A DNA stretch of 64,000 bases from the NCBI RefSeq assembly GCF_006937785.1, contig NZ_SJEE01000005.1, forward strand, positions 124,001 to 188,000. The letters are read 5' to 3'. The stretch comes from Pseudanabaena sp. UWO311. GTDB lineage: Bacteria; Cyanobacteriota; Cyanobacteriia; Pseudanabaenales; Pseudanabaenaceae. Shown here piece by piece: positions 16,881-25,960 of the stretch; the stretch's first letter is position 1; each line of letters begins with the position of its first letter. A model generated the notes under the pieces. It made no database searches. It was given only the letters and a program-made list of their open reading frames with translations, and had not been told where the DNA came from. A program made the translations under genes and the position numbers.

Positions 16881-17252
16881 ATGAACAGACATTATCAACG
16901 CATTTCTGAGGTTTTGACGATCGCAGTGCTAGCGATCGCTAGCACTATGGTTAGTCCAGTACTTTCTCAATCAACGCAACCACAAAGAGGCGATGCCGAT
17001 CGCCTGCGTCCTGCTCAAGGTCAGCCGATCTCTCCTACAAATACTGATCAATTTTCAATAGAAAGAGATTCTCCGCGCTCAGATCTCAAAATTCAAAATA
17101 TTAATCTCGACGTTGAGGAGATTCAGCCAGTCATCCCTGGTAATTACAACGCTTCTCCCCAGAAAGTGAATCGGTCTGGTACTTTTATTAGCGATCCACT
17201 TAACGCGATCCAGATCTTCCAAGAGTCTGGCACATCTCGGCGCGAAAAATAA
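16881..17252 (+). CDS. Secreted protein of unknown function
   Basis: A 123-residue protein with a signal peptide (hydrophobic about 11-28, likely cleavage after VLSQS) followed by a polar, Pro/Gln/Asp-rich chain with low predicted structure. GAGGAATTT precedes the ATG. Its last coding stretch (ATCTTCCAAGAGTCTGGCA) recurs as a direct repeat about 95 bp downstream, beyond a hairpin that starts at the stop codon, so the present C-terminus may result from an insertion or duplication. I do not recognise a family. Confidence 0.65.
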   Translation: MNRHYQRISEVLTIAVLAIASTMVSPVLSQSTQPQRGDADRLRPAQGQPISPTNTDQFSIERDSPRSDLKIQNINLDVEEIQPVIPGNYNASPQKVNRSGTFISDPLNAIQIFQESGTSRREK

Positions 17253-17322
17253 TTAAAGACGGCGCAAAGCTCCGTCTTTAATTTTCGGTTTAACTCAATC
17301 CAAATCTTCCAAGAGTCTGGCA
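17188..17322 (+). repeat. Direct repeat of a gene end flanking a hairpin
   Basis: About 33 bp of the gene's 3' end (17198-17230) recurs at 17291-17322 with few changes; the core ATCTTCCAAGAGTCTGGCA is identical. The hairpin at 17251-17283 lies between the copies. Confidence 0.7.
17251..17283. terminator. Hairpin at the stop of the secreted protein gene
   Basis: Arms AATTAAAGACGG / CCGTCTTTAATT, 12 bp perfect, 9-nt loop CGCAAAGCT, overlapping the stop codon. Confidence 0.75.
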
Positions 17323-17361
17323 TTTGCTCATATAGCAATAAGAAAATAGCTAGAACAAATC

Positions 17362-17416
17362 AAAACCAAAAACACAAGTGGCGGCGCGAAGCGCCGCCAC
17401 TTGTGTTTTTGGTTTT
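17362..17416. terminator. H-type long hairpin between convergent genes
   Basis: Perfect 26-bp arms around GAA: base AAAACCAAAAACAC, tip AGTGGCGGCGC. It sits between the secreted-protein gene and menC, beside a second 26-bp hairpin. Confidence 0.88.
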
Positions 17417-17417
17417 A

Positions 17418-17474
17418 TTGCTCATAGAAAGTTAAAGAGAGCGCAATTCGCTCTCTTTAACTTTCTATGAGCAA
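17418..17474. terminator. Perfect hairpin containing the 3' end of menC
   Basis: Perfect 26-bp arms with loop CAATT. The right arm includes the last codons and stop of menC (LLIES-stop), so the left arm is an exact inverted copy of coding sequence. Confidence 0.88.
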
Positions 17475-18476
17475 ATGACCAGTGGCTAATCCACATGCTC
17501 GCTTAATTGGTAAGGCAGCAGCTAGATCAAAAGCTCCTTGACGAGCGATCGCGCCGTCGATTGTCGTTGTCACAACTACGTCTAAACCAGCTTTAAAAGC
17601 GATCGCAGCTGCATGATGTGCGGTGATGAGACCGCCAAGCACCATTGGTTTAAGAATAATAATATCGGCGGCTTGAGTATTAATCACTTGCTGCAATTGT
17701 GAGAGGTTATTTACTGACTCATCAGCAGCAACTGGAATTGATTGCGCTCGCCTGACTTCTGCCATACCTAACAAATCAGAAGCAGCAACAGGCTGCTCGA
17801 CATATTCGATTTGCAAAAATTCAAGTTTTTTTAAATTAGTGATCGCTTCAGACACTGACCATCCTTGATTTGCATCAATCCGAATTTGGATATGAGCGTC
17901 AACCTGCGATCGCACTGCTTCTATTCGTTGCAAATCCATTCCAAAATCCTCAGTTCCCAATTTAATTTTCAGGCAACGATAACCTTGAACAATATATTCT
18001 CTCGCTTTTGTTGCCGCTATCTCTGGTGCGATCACTCCAATTACTGCATTAATAGAAACTTGATCACGAACTATTCCAGAGAAGGAATTAGCTAGTAATT
18101 GAGAAATAGATATACCTTGAACTTGTGATAATAAATTGAGCAATCCTAATTCAATTCCATGTTTCGCAGCAGGGGTACGATCATATTTTGAAAGGAAGTT
18201 CTCAATATCATTAAGATTATGAATCTCTACATTAATTAGCGATCGCTGAGCCTCTCTTAAAGTTCTTTCAGTTTCAGCAAGAGATTCCATCCCAAACCCA
18301 CTAAGCGGCGCAGATTCTCCTAAACCAATATGCTGAAAACCATCATCTGATTTGCGATCGCAAATCTCAACAATAAATCCTTCTCGATGGGAAAGTTTAC
18401 CTAATGCTGTTTGAAATGGTTCGCGAAAAGCAAGTCGATAAGGTTGATATTGAAGAGATTGAACGATAAAAGCCAC
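17457..18476 (-). CDS. menC: o-Succinylbenzoate synthase (enolase superfamily)
   Basis: Dehydrates SHCHC to o-succinylbenzoate on the way to phylloquinone, the photosystem I quinone. The residues of the MLE-like enolase subgroup are all present: CLKIKLG (KxK acid/base pair), RIDANQGW, YVEQP, AADES (three metal ligands), ILKPMVLGG (second Lys). A dipeptide epimerase of the same subgroup is an alternative, since no other men gene is nearby. The start is uncertain: GTG 18476 (VAFIVQSLQYQPYRLAF) fits the family better than TTG 18503, and neither has a clear ribosome binding site. The 3' end lies inside a perfect hairpin. Confidence 0.85.
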   Translation of the reverse strand: MAFIVQSLQYQPYRLAFREPFQTALGKLSHREGFIVEICDRKSDDGFQHIGLGESAPLSGFGMESLAETERTLREAQRSLINVEIHNLNDIENFLSKYDRTPAAKHGIELGLLNLLSQVQGISISQLLANSFSGIVRDQVSINAVIGVIAPEIAATKAREYIVQGYRCLKIKLGTEDFGMDLQRIEAVRSQVDAHIQIRIDANQGWSVSEAITNLKKLEFLQIEYVEQPVAASDLLGMAEVRRAQSIPVAADESVNNLSQLQQVINTQAADIIILKPMVLGGLITAHHAAAIAFKAGLDVVVTTTIDGAIARQGAFDLAAALPIKRACGLATGHLLIES

Positions 18477-18590
18477 AGCTAAGCCAGAGCAAAAGTTATA
18501 CAAAAGTTATATGAATAGCAATCTATGTTGCAAATAAGATTTTATAGTTTATAGTCATATTTACAAATTGATTTTAGACAGATCAAGATC

Positions 18591-18932
18591 ATGATTAAGA
18601 AAAGTTTTTTGGTTTCTGCAAGCCTACTAGCTTTCAGCTTGGTGGCAAACGTTGCTTCCGCTTCTGCTGATCAGTGGTACTTCTATGTCAAAAATAGCAG
18701 TAACTCTACAATCAAAAAGCTATTGGTTGGTGAGCCAAATAAAACTTGGGGATTTTTTGATATTGGTTCAGGTATAACTCCAGGCGAAAATACTAAGATA
18801 GTTTGGGACAGTTCCACTGACAATCAATCATGTAAGCAATGGATTAAAGCTCGATTTGCTGATGGTAGTGAAAGTGAGCCATCTTATATCGATTTCTGCA
18901 AAAATCTAGATGATCCAATTGTCTTCAATTAA
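18591..18932 (+). CDS. Small secreted protein of unknown function
   Basis: A 113-residue protein. Residues 1-27 are a signal peptide ending in ASASA, so the mature part of about 86 residues starts at DQWYFYVKNSS. It has two cysteines (CKQW and DFCKNL) that may form a disulfide, and aromatic/Gly-Asn rich beta-type sequence. I do not recognise the family. It stands alone, divergent from menC, so it may share a promoter region with it. Confidence 0.68.
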   Translation: MIKKSFLVSASLLAFSLVANVASASADQWYFYVKNSSNSTIKKLLVGEPNKTWGFFDIGSGITPGENTKIVWDSSTDNQSCKQWIKARFADGSESEPSYIDFCKNLDDPIVFN

Positions 18933-19045
18933 TCTACAGATGTTACGTAGAAGGAATTCTTATGATGATAAAATCTAGGATAACCACGGGGAGATTGCTC
19001 TGCGTCGCTAGCAGTAAGTAATAGATTCATCATCTGAGTTCCACG

Positions 19046-19150
19046 TAATACCAACTCTCAAAATGGCAATGTCATTTTGAGAGTTAGAAACCTTCCTCTG
19101 GTTGGTTTTTAATTCTTGAAAGGATAATTACAATTTCAAGAATTGGTATA
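19046..19150. repeat. R1 two-hairpin element, copy B
   Basis: About 105 bp with intact ends TAATACCAA and TTGGTATA. Hairpin 1 has arms AACTCTCAAAATG / CATTTTGAGAGTT; hairpin 2 ATTCTTGAAA / TTTCAAGAAT; the AAACC...GGTTGG spacer lies between. Same orientation as copies A and F. Confidence 0.87.
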
Positions 19151-19182
19151 TAGCTGTCGCCACATAAGCTAAGACATAAAAC

Positions 19183-19221
19183 AAAAAAGAGTTGCTGCGC
19201 TTTACGCAGCAACTCTTTTTT
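19183..19221. terminator. Terminator-like hairpin
   Basis: Perfect 17-bp arms AAAAAAGAGTTGCTGCG / CGCAGCAACTCTTTTTT around CTTTA. It is not directly at a gene end. Confidence 0.75.
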
Positions 19222-19348
19222 GTATAAATTCTTAAAATGCATCATCATTCTAAGAATTTATAGCTACAGCAATATTAAGTTCTACTTAAAGTAGTTTTTG
19301 TTCCAAAAATTTATTGTGGTTCTTTTGAATGCACATCTCTGTAGATAT

Positions 19349-19403
19349 AACCCCCAAACCCAAAAAAGCGGCACAAAGTGTCGCTTTTTTGGGTTTGGGG
19401 GTT
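19349..19403. terminator. H-type long hairpin after clpP
   Basis: 26-bp arms with one G-T wobble around AAA; base AACCCCCAAACCC, tip GCGGCAC. It lies 6 bp downstream of the clpP stop (minus strand). Confidence 0.85.
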
Positions 19404-19409
19404 GTGGAA

Positions 19410-20003
19410 TTACTGTGGGGAATCAAGAACGCGATCTATTAAGCCATAGGCTAGAGCCTCTTGTGAAGACATATAGTAGTCACGATTCATATCGCGCTCA
19501 ATCTTCTCTAGAGGCTGTCCTGTTCGCTTGGCATATTCTTCATTCAACTTTTGACGAATGCGAATAATCTCCCGCGCCTCAATCTCAATATCTGAGGCTT
19601 GACCTCTGGTTCCACCTGAAGGCTGGTGAATCATGATTCTAGCATTGGGTAAAGCATAACGCTTACCTTTAGCACCAGCCATCAATAGGAATGAACCCAT
19701 CGACGCTGCTAACCCAACGCAAATTGTGGTCACATCTGCCTTGATATGTTGCATCGTATCAAAGATCGCCAAGCCTGCTGAAACCGATCCGCCAGGAGAA
19801 TTGATATAAATGTAAATATCTTTGGTTTGATCCTCAGAGTCAAAGTAAAGCAGGCGAGCAATGATTGCATTTGCCATACCGTCTGTTACTTCACCACTCA
19901 AAAAGATGATACGCTCCATCGACAAACGCTCGTAGATATTAATCCACTGCGTGTAGGAATCACCAGGATAGCGATAGGGAACTCTAGGAATACCAATAGG
20001 CAT
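19410..20003 (-). CDS. clpP: ATP-dependent Clp protease proteolytic subunit (ClpP3-type)
   Basis: A 197-residue serine protease subunit that forms heptameric rings with a Clp/Hsp100 unfoldase. The triad is intact: Ser101 in GLAASMGSF, His126 in IMIHQP, Asp175 in MNRDYYMS. It follows a clpR gene 92 bp upstream; in cyanobacteria ClpR and the adjacent ClpP3 build a mixed essential ring working with ClpC. The spacer between them contains short tandem repeats. A long hairpin ends the operon. Confidence 0.95.
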   Translation of the reverse strand: MPIGIPRVPYRYPGDSYTQWINIYERLSMERIIFLSGEVTDGMANAIIARLLYFDSEDQTKDIYIYINSPGGSVSAGLAIFDTMQHIKADVTTICVGLAASMGSFLLMAGAKGKRYALPNARIMIHQPSGGTRGQASDIEIEAREIIRIRQKLNEEYAKRTGQPLEKIERDMNRDYYMSSQEALAYGLIDRVLDSPQ

Positions 20004-20010
20004 AGGTTTA

Positions 20011-20093
20011 ATTAAGAATTAGGAATTAGGAATTAGGAATTACAAATTACGAATTACGAATTACGAGTTACAAATTCGTAATTCGTAATTCCT
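20011..20093. repeat. Tandem and inverted 7-bp repeats between clpR and clpP
   Basis: Units GAATTAG are repeated about three times, then GAATTAC/ACGAATT units, followed by the reverse complement GTAATTCGTAATTC, so the array can fold into a hairpin with arms near ACGAATTACGAATTAC. It separates two genes of one operon. Confidence 0.8.
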
Positions 20094-20095
20094 AA

Positions 20096-20797
20096 CTAAA
20101 CGAGTGCTGGAACTGCTTTGGGCAGGTCTTTTGTGCTTTCAAGAACACGATCAATCAGCCCATATTCTTTGGCTTGCACTGGAGTCATATACAACATCCG
20201 ATCCATATCTTTGGTGATGGCTTCGGTGGACTTGCCTGTGGTACGCGACAAGATTTCGAGCATCGCAGCACGGTTCGTCAATACTTCTTTCGCCTGAATC
20301 TGCAAATCAGAGGCTTGCCCTCTGGTTTGGCGGCGGGCTTGGTGTAAGACTATCGTGGCATTTGGTAAGCTAGCTCGAAAACCTTTGGTTCCGCTGGCGA
20401 GAATCATCGCGGCGGTTCCCATGGCTTGTCCGAGACAGATGGTATGGACAGGTGGCTTGATATAGTTGAGTGTGTCGCAAATAGCAAAAGCTTCGGTCTC
20501 AAAACCGATCGCATCGCCTGTATACCAAGATGTCCCCGTGGAGTTGATATATAGGAAAATCGGTTTTTCAGGATCTTCGTATTGCAAATATAAAAGTTGG
20601 GCGATGAGCAATTCTGTAACATCGACACCAAGCTGCTGTTTGTATTCGTCGGGAGATACAAGAGGCAACCCAAAGTAAATAATCCGCTCTTTTAGTAGTA
20701 GCGAAGGTAAGTCAGGCGGCGGTGTGCGTCCGTATGACGAATCCCCTGAATAGGCGGCTTGTGCGGCTTGGGGAACAGAGCGAGAAGGTCGATCCAT
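20096..20797 (-). CDS. clpR: Non-catalytic Clp protease subunit ClpR
   Basis: A ClpP-like protein of about 233 residues. The nucleophile region reads CLGQAMGTAAMILASG, without the Ser of GxSMG, so it is catalytically inactive; the His-containing segment is IVLHQARRQTRG. This marks it as ClpR. In cyanobacteria it forms alternating rings with ClpP3, encoded just downstream. The N-terminal extension (Pro/Ser/Gln rich) is longer than in ClpP. ATG 20797 (MDRPSRSVPQ) is preferred over 20818, though the latter is possible. Confidence 0.93.
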   Translation of the reverse strand: MDRPSRSVPQAAQAAYSGDSSYGRTPPPDLPSLLLKERIIYFGLPLVSPDEYKQQLGVDVTELLIAQLLYLQYEDPEKPIFLYINSTGTSWYTGDAIGFETEAFAICDTLNYIKPPVHTICLGQAMGTAAMILASGTKGFRASLPNATIVLHQARRQTRGQASDLQIQAKEVLTNRAAMLEILSRTTGKSTEAITKDMDRMLYMTPVQAKEYGLIDRVLESTKDLPKAVPALV

Positions 20798-20818
20798 GTT
20801 TATTCGTGTTAATGACAC

Positions 20819-22108
<1,290 letters not shown>

Positions 22109-22191
22109 ACAACTGCCCTTCCTAGCGAATAATTTGGGATGCGCGGTGATATCGCATTGGGTTTGCTATAGAAATGTAAGTTTTGCTTAGG

Positions 22192-22254
22192 ATATAAAAC
22201 CCAAAAGATAAGTGGCGGCGCTTCGCGCCGCCACTTATCTTTTGGGTTTTATAT
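22192..22254. terminator. H-type long hairpin after LPOR
   Basis: Perfect 30-bp arms around TTC; base ATATAAAACCCAAAAGAT, tip AGTGGCGGCGC. It shares base and tip with the copies at 1119 and 17362 but differs in the middle. Confidence 0.88.
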
Positions 22255-22335
22255 TTCGTTACTAAATTTGTAACCACGAAGAATTGCAAGATTACTTGAT
22301 GTAAATTGAGGGTAAAGAAATTTGAGGCTTCTCAT

Positions 22336-23172
22336 ATGCTTACCCCATCAAACCTGCGGATTTTGGCAATTTGTTCTGTATTGGTTGGCGGGATTGTTAT
22401 TGCTAGTTATCCTCGTTCGACTGAGTCATCGGCGATTCCCAATCGTTTAAGCGATGAGAAGATCGGAAATAACACTACACAGCCCATATCCTCCGTACCA
22501 TCCAGAAATTATATCCCTCAAAACTCGACTGTATCGATCGCTATTAACCAGAATGGGAATATCCGACGACCCGACCCTAGGGGCTACATCAATGTTGGTA
22601 TTCGAGAAACCTATAAGATTGAAATTAACTCACCTAGCTATACGAGCGCCGTTAGCATAAAAATCGATGGTGTTTCCATTATTGATGGGTTGATCTGCGA
22701 TCGCTCTGTCATCTTGGAGCGACCTCGCGCGATCGCTAAGCAATTTATCGTTTTAGAAGAAGGTAATCCAGGGCTAGATCGAGATGGTGGCATCAATAAT
22801 CCCGATCTAGGCTTAATTGAAGTTACATTTAAACCAATCAAACGCCGAGATGCGATCGCGCTTGAAACACCTAGAACTCAAGAATTTCCTCCATCAGCTT
22901 CAGCACCTTCTAATTCAGCCCCATCCAAAGATGAAGCGTCTAAATCGAGAGCCAGTGAAAATCGCAGTAATGCCGTGGGAACTGGTTTAAGTGGCACTTC
23001 CTCTCAAGATTTTGTAGCGACTAATGAGTGGGTAGAAGCCCCAGAGATTGCTCCCACTTACACTAAAAAATATCGCTTAATCGGATTACGTGCACCAGAT
23101 CCTGTAACACTTCACAACATGAATCAGAACAGACCATCAGAGATTACCGATCCAGTCCCCCCAAGACTTTAG
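22336..23172 (+). CDS. Membrane-anchored protein of unknown function
   Basis: About 278 residues from the ATG at 22336; the upstream TTG at 22306 lacks support. An N-terminal hydrophobic segment (about 8-25, LRILAICSVLVGGIVIASY) is a signal anchor. A globular part to about residue 175 has beta-type sequence, followed by a Ser/Pro/Ala-rich low-complexity linker (PSASAPSNSAPS) and a short C-terminal part with EWVEAPEIAPTYTKKYRLIGL. I do not recognise the family. Monocistronic, with its own terminator. Confidence 0.66.
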   Translation: MLTPSNLRILAICSVLVGGIVIASYPRSTESSAIPNRLSDEKIGNNTTQPISSVPSRNYIPQNSTVSIAINQNGNIRRPDPRGYINVGIRETYKIEINSPSYTSAVSIKIDGVSIIDGLICDRSVILERPRAIAKQFIVLEEGNPGLDRDGGINNPDLGLIEVTFKPIKRRDAIALETPRTQEFPPSASAPSNSAPSKDEASKSRASENRSNAVGTGLSGTSSQDFVATNEWVEAPEIAPTYTKKYRLIGLRAPDPVTLHNMNQNRPSEITDPVPPRL

Positions 23173-23174
23173 GG

Positions 23175-23209
23175 AAGAAAATTGCGGCGCAAAGCGCCGC
23201 AATTTTCTT
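23175..23209. terminator. Terminator after the membrane-anchored protein gene
   Basis: Perfect 16-bp arms AAGAAAATTGCGGCGC / GCGCCGCAATTTTCTT, loop AAA, T-rich 3' side. Confidence 0.85.
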
Positions 23210-23227
23210 TTTGTTATTTATGACAGT

Positions 23228-23257
23228 ATGGCAACGTCATTTTGAGAATTAGTATTA
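23228..23257. repeat. R1 element remnant (half copy)
   Basis: TATGGCAACGTCATTTTGAG followed by AATTAGTATTA matches the right part of hairpin 1 and the terminal end of R1 copies, with the left arm gone. Confidence 0.6.
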
Positions 23258-23296
23258 CAAGCGCTATGCTATTGGCAAATTCCGCCTAATAACAAT

Positions 23297-24226
23297 ATGC
23301 GATCGCCACTAGCCTTATTACTAACAGCTTTGCTGGCTATCGGTTTTAGCCAGACTGCCACAATAGCTATAGACTCAGCTTACGCTCAGTCAGCGCAGCC
23401 TCTCGACAACAATGTCATCAAGAAAGTCACGCCGACTAAAGCTCCCTCGAAGACAAAGCCATCACACACACTCGACAATGACTATAGCAACCCCAATTTA
23501 AAAGCGGGAAACCCTAGCAAAGCTACACCTGATGTTGCGAATGCCGATAACTATTTGATGCTCAAGCCTGAGTATGTGCTGAGCTATAGCAAAAGTCGTA
23601 ACATAGCAAACTGGGCTTCATGGCAATTAAATAAATCATGGATGGGTGATGCAAAGCGTCAAAACAATTTTCGTCCTGATCCAGCTTTACCTAAGGGATG
23701 GTATCGGGTAGTAACTACTAACTATGGCGGGTCAGGATTCGATCGCGGCCATCTCGTTAATTCTGAAGATCGTGGTCAATCGGTGGAGGTTAACTCTTCC
23801 ACTTTCTTGATGACGAACATCGTACCGCAAGCACCCGATAACAACCAAGGAGGATGGGAAAAGTTAGAAAGCTACAGTCGAATCTTGGCTAATCAAGGCA
23901 AAGAGCTTTATATCATCGCTGGTGGCTTTGGCATTGGTGGCGAAGGCAATAATGGTAAAGCTTCTCAATTGAAGGGCAAAATCACTGTGCCTGAAACCAT
24001 GTGGAAGGTGATCTTAGTTCTTGACGAACCTACCAAAGGTTTAGAAGGAGTAACTGCCGACACTCGCACGATCGCAGTGCTTATGCCAAACAAGCAAGGA
24101 CGCAATAATAAGTGGCAAGATTTTTGCGTGTCAGTTGATGATGTGGAAAAGTTGACAGGCTATGATTTCTTTTCCAATATTCCTCCCGATATCCAAGAGC
24201 AGATTGAGTCAAAGAAAGGCTGTTAG
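23297..24226 (+). CDS. Secreted DNA/RNA non-specific endonuclease (NucA-like)
   Basis: A 309-residue nuclease of the beta-beta-alpha metal family. A signal peptide (1-31, cleavage near SAYAQS) and a Lys/Pro/Thr-rich linker precede the catalytic domain. The DRGH motif is at 149-152 (GFDRGHLVNSED), with the metal-binding Asn in PDNNQGGWEKLE near 183. Homologues such as Anabaena NucA degrade DNA and RNA outside the cytoplasm. The gene ends 2 bp from the end of a convergent gene encoding a NuiA-like inhibitor, which would protect the cell against mislocalised enzyme. Confidence 0.92.
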   Translation: MRSPLALLLTALLAIGFSQTATIAIDSAYAQSAQPLDNNVIKKVTPTKAPSKTKPSHTLDNDYSNPNLKAGNPSKATPDVANADNYLMLKPEYVLSYSKSRNIANWASWQLNKSWMGDAKRQNNFRPDPALPKGWYRVVTTNYGGSGFDRGHLVNSEDRGQSVEVNSSTFLMTNIVPQAPDNNQGGWEKLESYSRILANQGKELYIIAGGFGIGGEGNNGKASQLKGKITVPETMWKVILVLDEPTKGLEGVTADTRTIAVLMPNKQGRNNKWQDFCVSVDDVEKLTGYDFFSNIPPDIQEQIESKKGC

Positions 24227-24228
24227 GT

Positions 24229-24618
24229 TTAGGTTTCAACAACTGTAGTTTTCAGCCCGACCAAATCATTCCCGATCGCACCAATAATATAAACGTCGAT
24301 CTTGACTTTGCCAAGGCGAAACACTTGGACATTTTCTAAGGTAGCGATCGCAGTTTGCAAGTCGCGAAACCGTTGAGCAATTTCCCGATCTGCATCTTCA
24401 AACCAATCTTGATCTGTAACTACGGGCGCAAAGAGCTCTTCTAAGGAGATCTCTTTGATCGGCGTTTTCGCAGGTTTACCCGATTGGGTCAGGATGGTTT
24501 TACGATTGAGGGTTGCAGATTTCCAAGTGAAAGGTTCTAGAGGATATTCGGACTCACTAGGGAATAGTAAACCTTCGGAGAGTTTAGTAAGGCGATCGCT
24601 GATTTCTGTAGCAGTCAT
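24229..24618 (-). CDS. Nuclease A inhibitor-like protein (NuiA family)
   Basis: A 129-residue cytoplasmic protein without a signal peptide. The segment GLLFPSESEYPLEPFTW near residues 16-32 matches the conserved SESEYPFE-type stretch of NuiA, which supplies the acidic residue that reaches the nuclease metal site; the C-terminal part (KIDVYIIGAIGNDLVGLKTTVVET) is the conserved beta/alpha end. The gene is convergent with the NucA-like gene and separated by only 2 bp, which strengthens both assignments. Pairing in vivo is inferred. Confidence 0.88.
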   Translation of the reverse strand: MTATEISDRLTKLSEGLLFPSESEYPLEPFTWKSATLNRKTILTQSGKPAKTPIKEISLEELFAPVVTDQDWFEDADREIAQRFRDLQTAIATLENVQVFRLGKVKIDVYIIGAIGNDLVGLKTTVVET

Positions 24619-24681
24619 CGGTGTGGTTAATTGCGTATGCTATGACCATACTGCTATTTTTGGATCTGGTGGTGTTAAATG

Positions 24682-24736
24682 AAACCTCACAGCAGGAAAT
24701 ATCCCGCGCGGCGGGATATTTCCTGCTGTGAGGTTT
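24682..24736. terminator. H-type long hairpin after the cysteine desulfurase
   Basis: Perfect 26-bp arms around GCG (base AAACCTCACAGCAGG, tip ATCCCGC), ending one base from the stop codon of the minus-strand gene. Confidence 0.88.
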
Positions 24737-24737
24737 A

Positions 24738-25883
24738 TTATCGTATGGATCGCACTGAAGCAATTACATGATTAGCGACAGTTTCGATCTCATCAAAAGT
24801 GTTAAATCTGCCAATGCCAAATCGAATGGAAGCATAAGCTAACTCCTTGGAATGTCCCAAACAGGTAAGCACATGAGATGGTGCAGTCTTTGCAGAAGTA
24901 CAAGCAGAACCAGAAGAAACAGCGACAACTGGCTGCAAAGCCAGCATTAAAGCGGCTCCATTCACTCCCATAAAGCTAACATTGAGATTACCCACGAGCC
25001 TCTGGGTCGGATGTCCATTGAGAATAATGCGATCAAGTTCGCTTAATCTCTGCCATAAATGTTCACGTAGGTCTAGAGCTTTCTGTTGCTCCTCAGCTTG
25101 AGAAGCGACAGAAAGCTCTAGAGCCTTTGCAAAGCCGACAATCTGCGGCGTATAGAGAGTACCAGAGCGCATTCCTCGCTCATGTCCGCCGCCATGTAAC
25201 TGGGGTGCAAGATTTACTCTTGGTCGGCGACGACGTACATACAAAGCACCAATTCCCTTAGCCCCATAAATTTTATGAGCAGTGAGTGACATCAAATCGA
25301 CCTGCATCGCGTTCACATCAATAGGAATTTTGCCGATCGCTTGAGCCGCATCGCTATGGAATAAGACTTGACGATCATGACAAATCTGTCCAATTTCTGC
25401 GATCGGTTGTATCACCCCAATCTCGTTATTCGCTACCATCACCGAGACTAAAATTGTATCGGTACGAATGGCATCTTTCAGTTTCTGCAAATCAATTAAG
25501 CCATCCGTTTTGACAGGTAAGTAGGTAATCTCAAACCCAAGAGATTGCAAATAAGTACAGGGATCAAGCACTGCGCTATGTTCCGTTTGTACAGTGATGA
25601 TATGCCGCCCTTTTTGGTGATACGCTTCAGCTATTCCCTTAAGAGCCAGATTATTTGCTTCGGTTGCACCGCTAGTAAAAATGATCTCATCGGGTGTTGC
25701 ATTGATAGCATTAGCGATCGCCTCACGCGCTAACTTGACCGCTGCTTCTGCTTCCCAGCCATAGAAATGCCCAACACTTGCCGCATTGCCAAAAGATTCC
25801 CGAAAATATGGCAGCATCGCCTCTAAAACCCTCTCATCGACGGGAGTTGTGGCATGACAATCAAGATAAATTGGTCTTTGCAT
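24738..25883 (-). CDS. Cysteine desulfurase (NifS/IscS family)
   Basis: A 381-residue PLP enzyme that takes sulfur from cysteine for Fe-S clusters and thio-modification. N-terminal YLDCHATTPVDERVLEAM; EANNLALKG; the His of TEHSAV; the PLP Lys in LTAHKIYGAKGIGA; the active Cys in SSGSACTSAK; substrate-binding RFGIGR near the end. These features place it in the group I (NifS/IscS-like) class. No other isc or nif gene is adjacent. Confidence 0.94.
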   Translation of the reverse strand: MQRPIYLDCHATTPVDERVLEAMLPYFRESFGNAASVGHFYGWEAEAAVKLAREAIANAINATPDEIIFTSGATEANNLALKGIAEAYHQKGRHIITVQTEHSAVLDPCTYLQSLGFEITYLPVKTDGLIDLQKLKDAIRTDTILVSVMVANNEIGVIQPIAEIGQICHDRQVLFHSDAAQAIGKIPIDVNAMQVDLMSLTAHKIYGAKGIGALYVRRRRPRVNLAPQLHGGGHERGMRSGTLYTPQIVGFAKALELSVASQAEEQQKALDLREHLWQRLSELDRIILNGHPTQRLVGNLNVSFMGVNGAALMLALQPVVAVSSGSACTSAKTAPSHVLTCLGHSKELAYASIRFGIGRFNTFDEIETVANHVIASVRSIR

Positions 25884-25895
25884 AGTGCTTTAACG

Positions 25896-25926
25896 ATTAA
25901 AGAGGGCGCTTCGCACCCTCTTTAAT
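25896..25926. terminator. Terminator after psbQ
   Basis: 14-bp arms ATTAAAGAGGGCGC / GCACCCTCTTTAAT with one mismatch, loop TTC. It lies between psbQ and the downstream desulfurase, so it may reduce read-through into the latter. Confidence 0.78.
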
Positions 25927-25960
25927 TTCATAGAAGAGATACTTTGTGTTCCTTGTCTAA

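Larger units (their letters stand above)
18933..19409. other. Region with R1 element and two long hairpins
   Basis: No gene is seen. It holds R1 copy B, a 17-bp terminator-like hairpin and a 26-bp hairpin at the clpP end, that is three of the hairpin repeats in under 480 bp. Confidence 0.65.
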
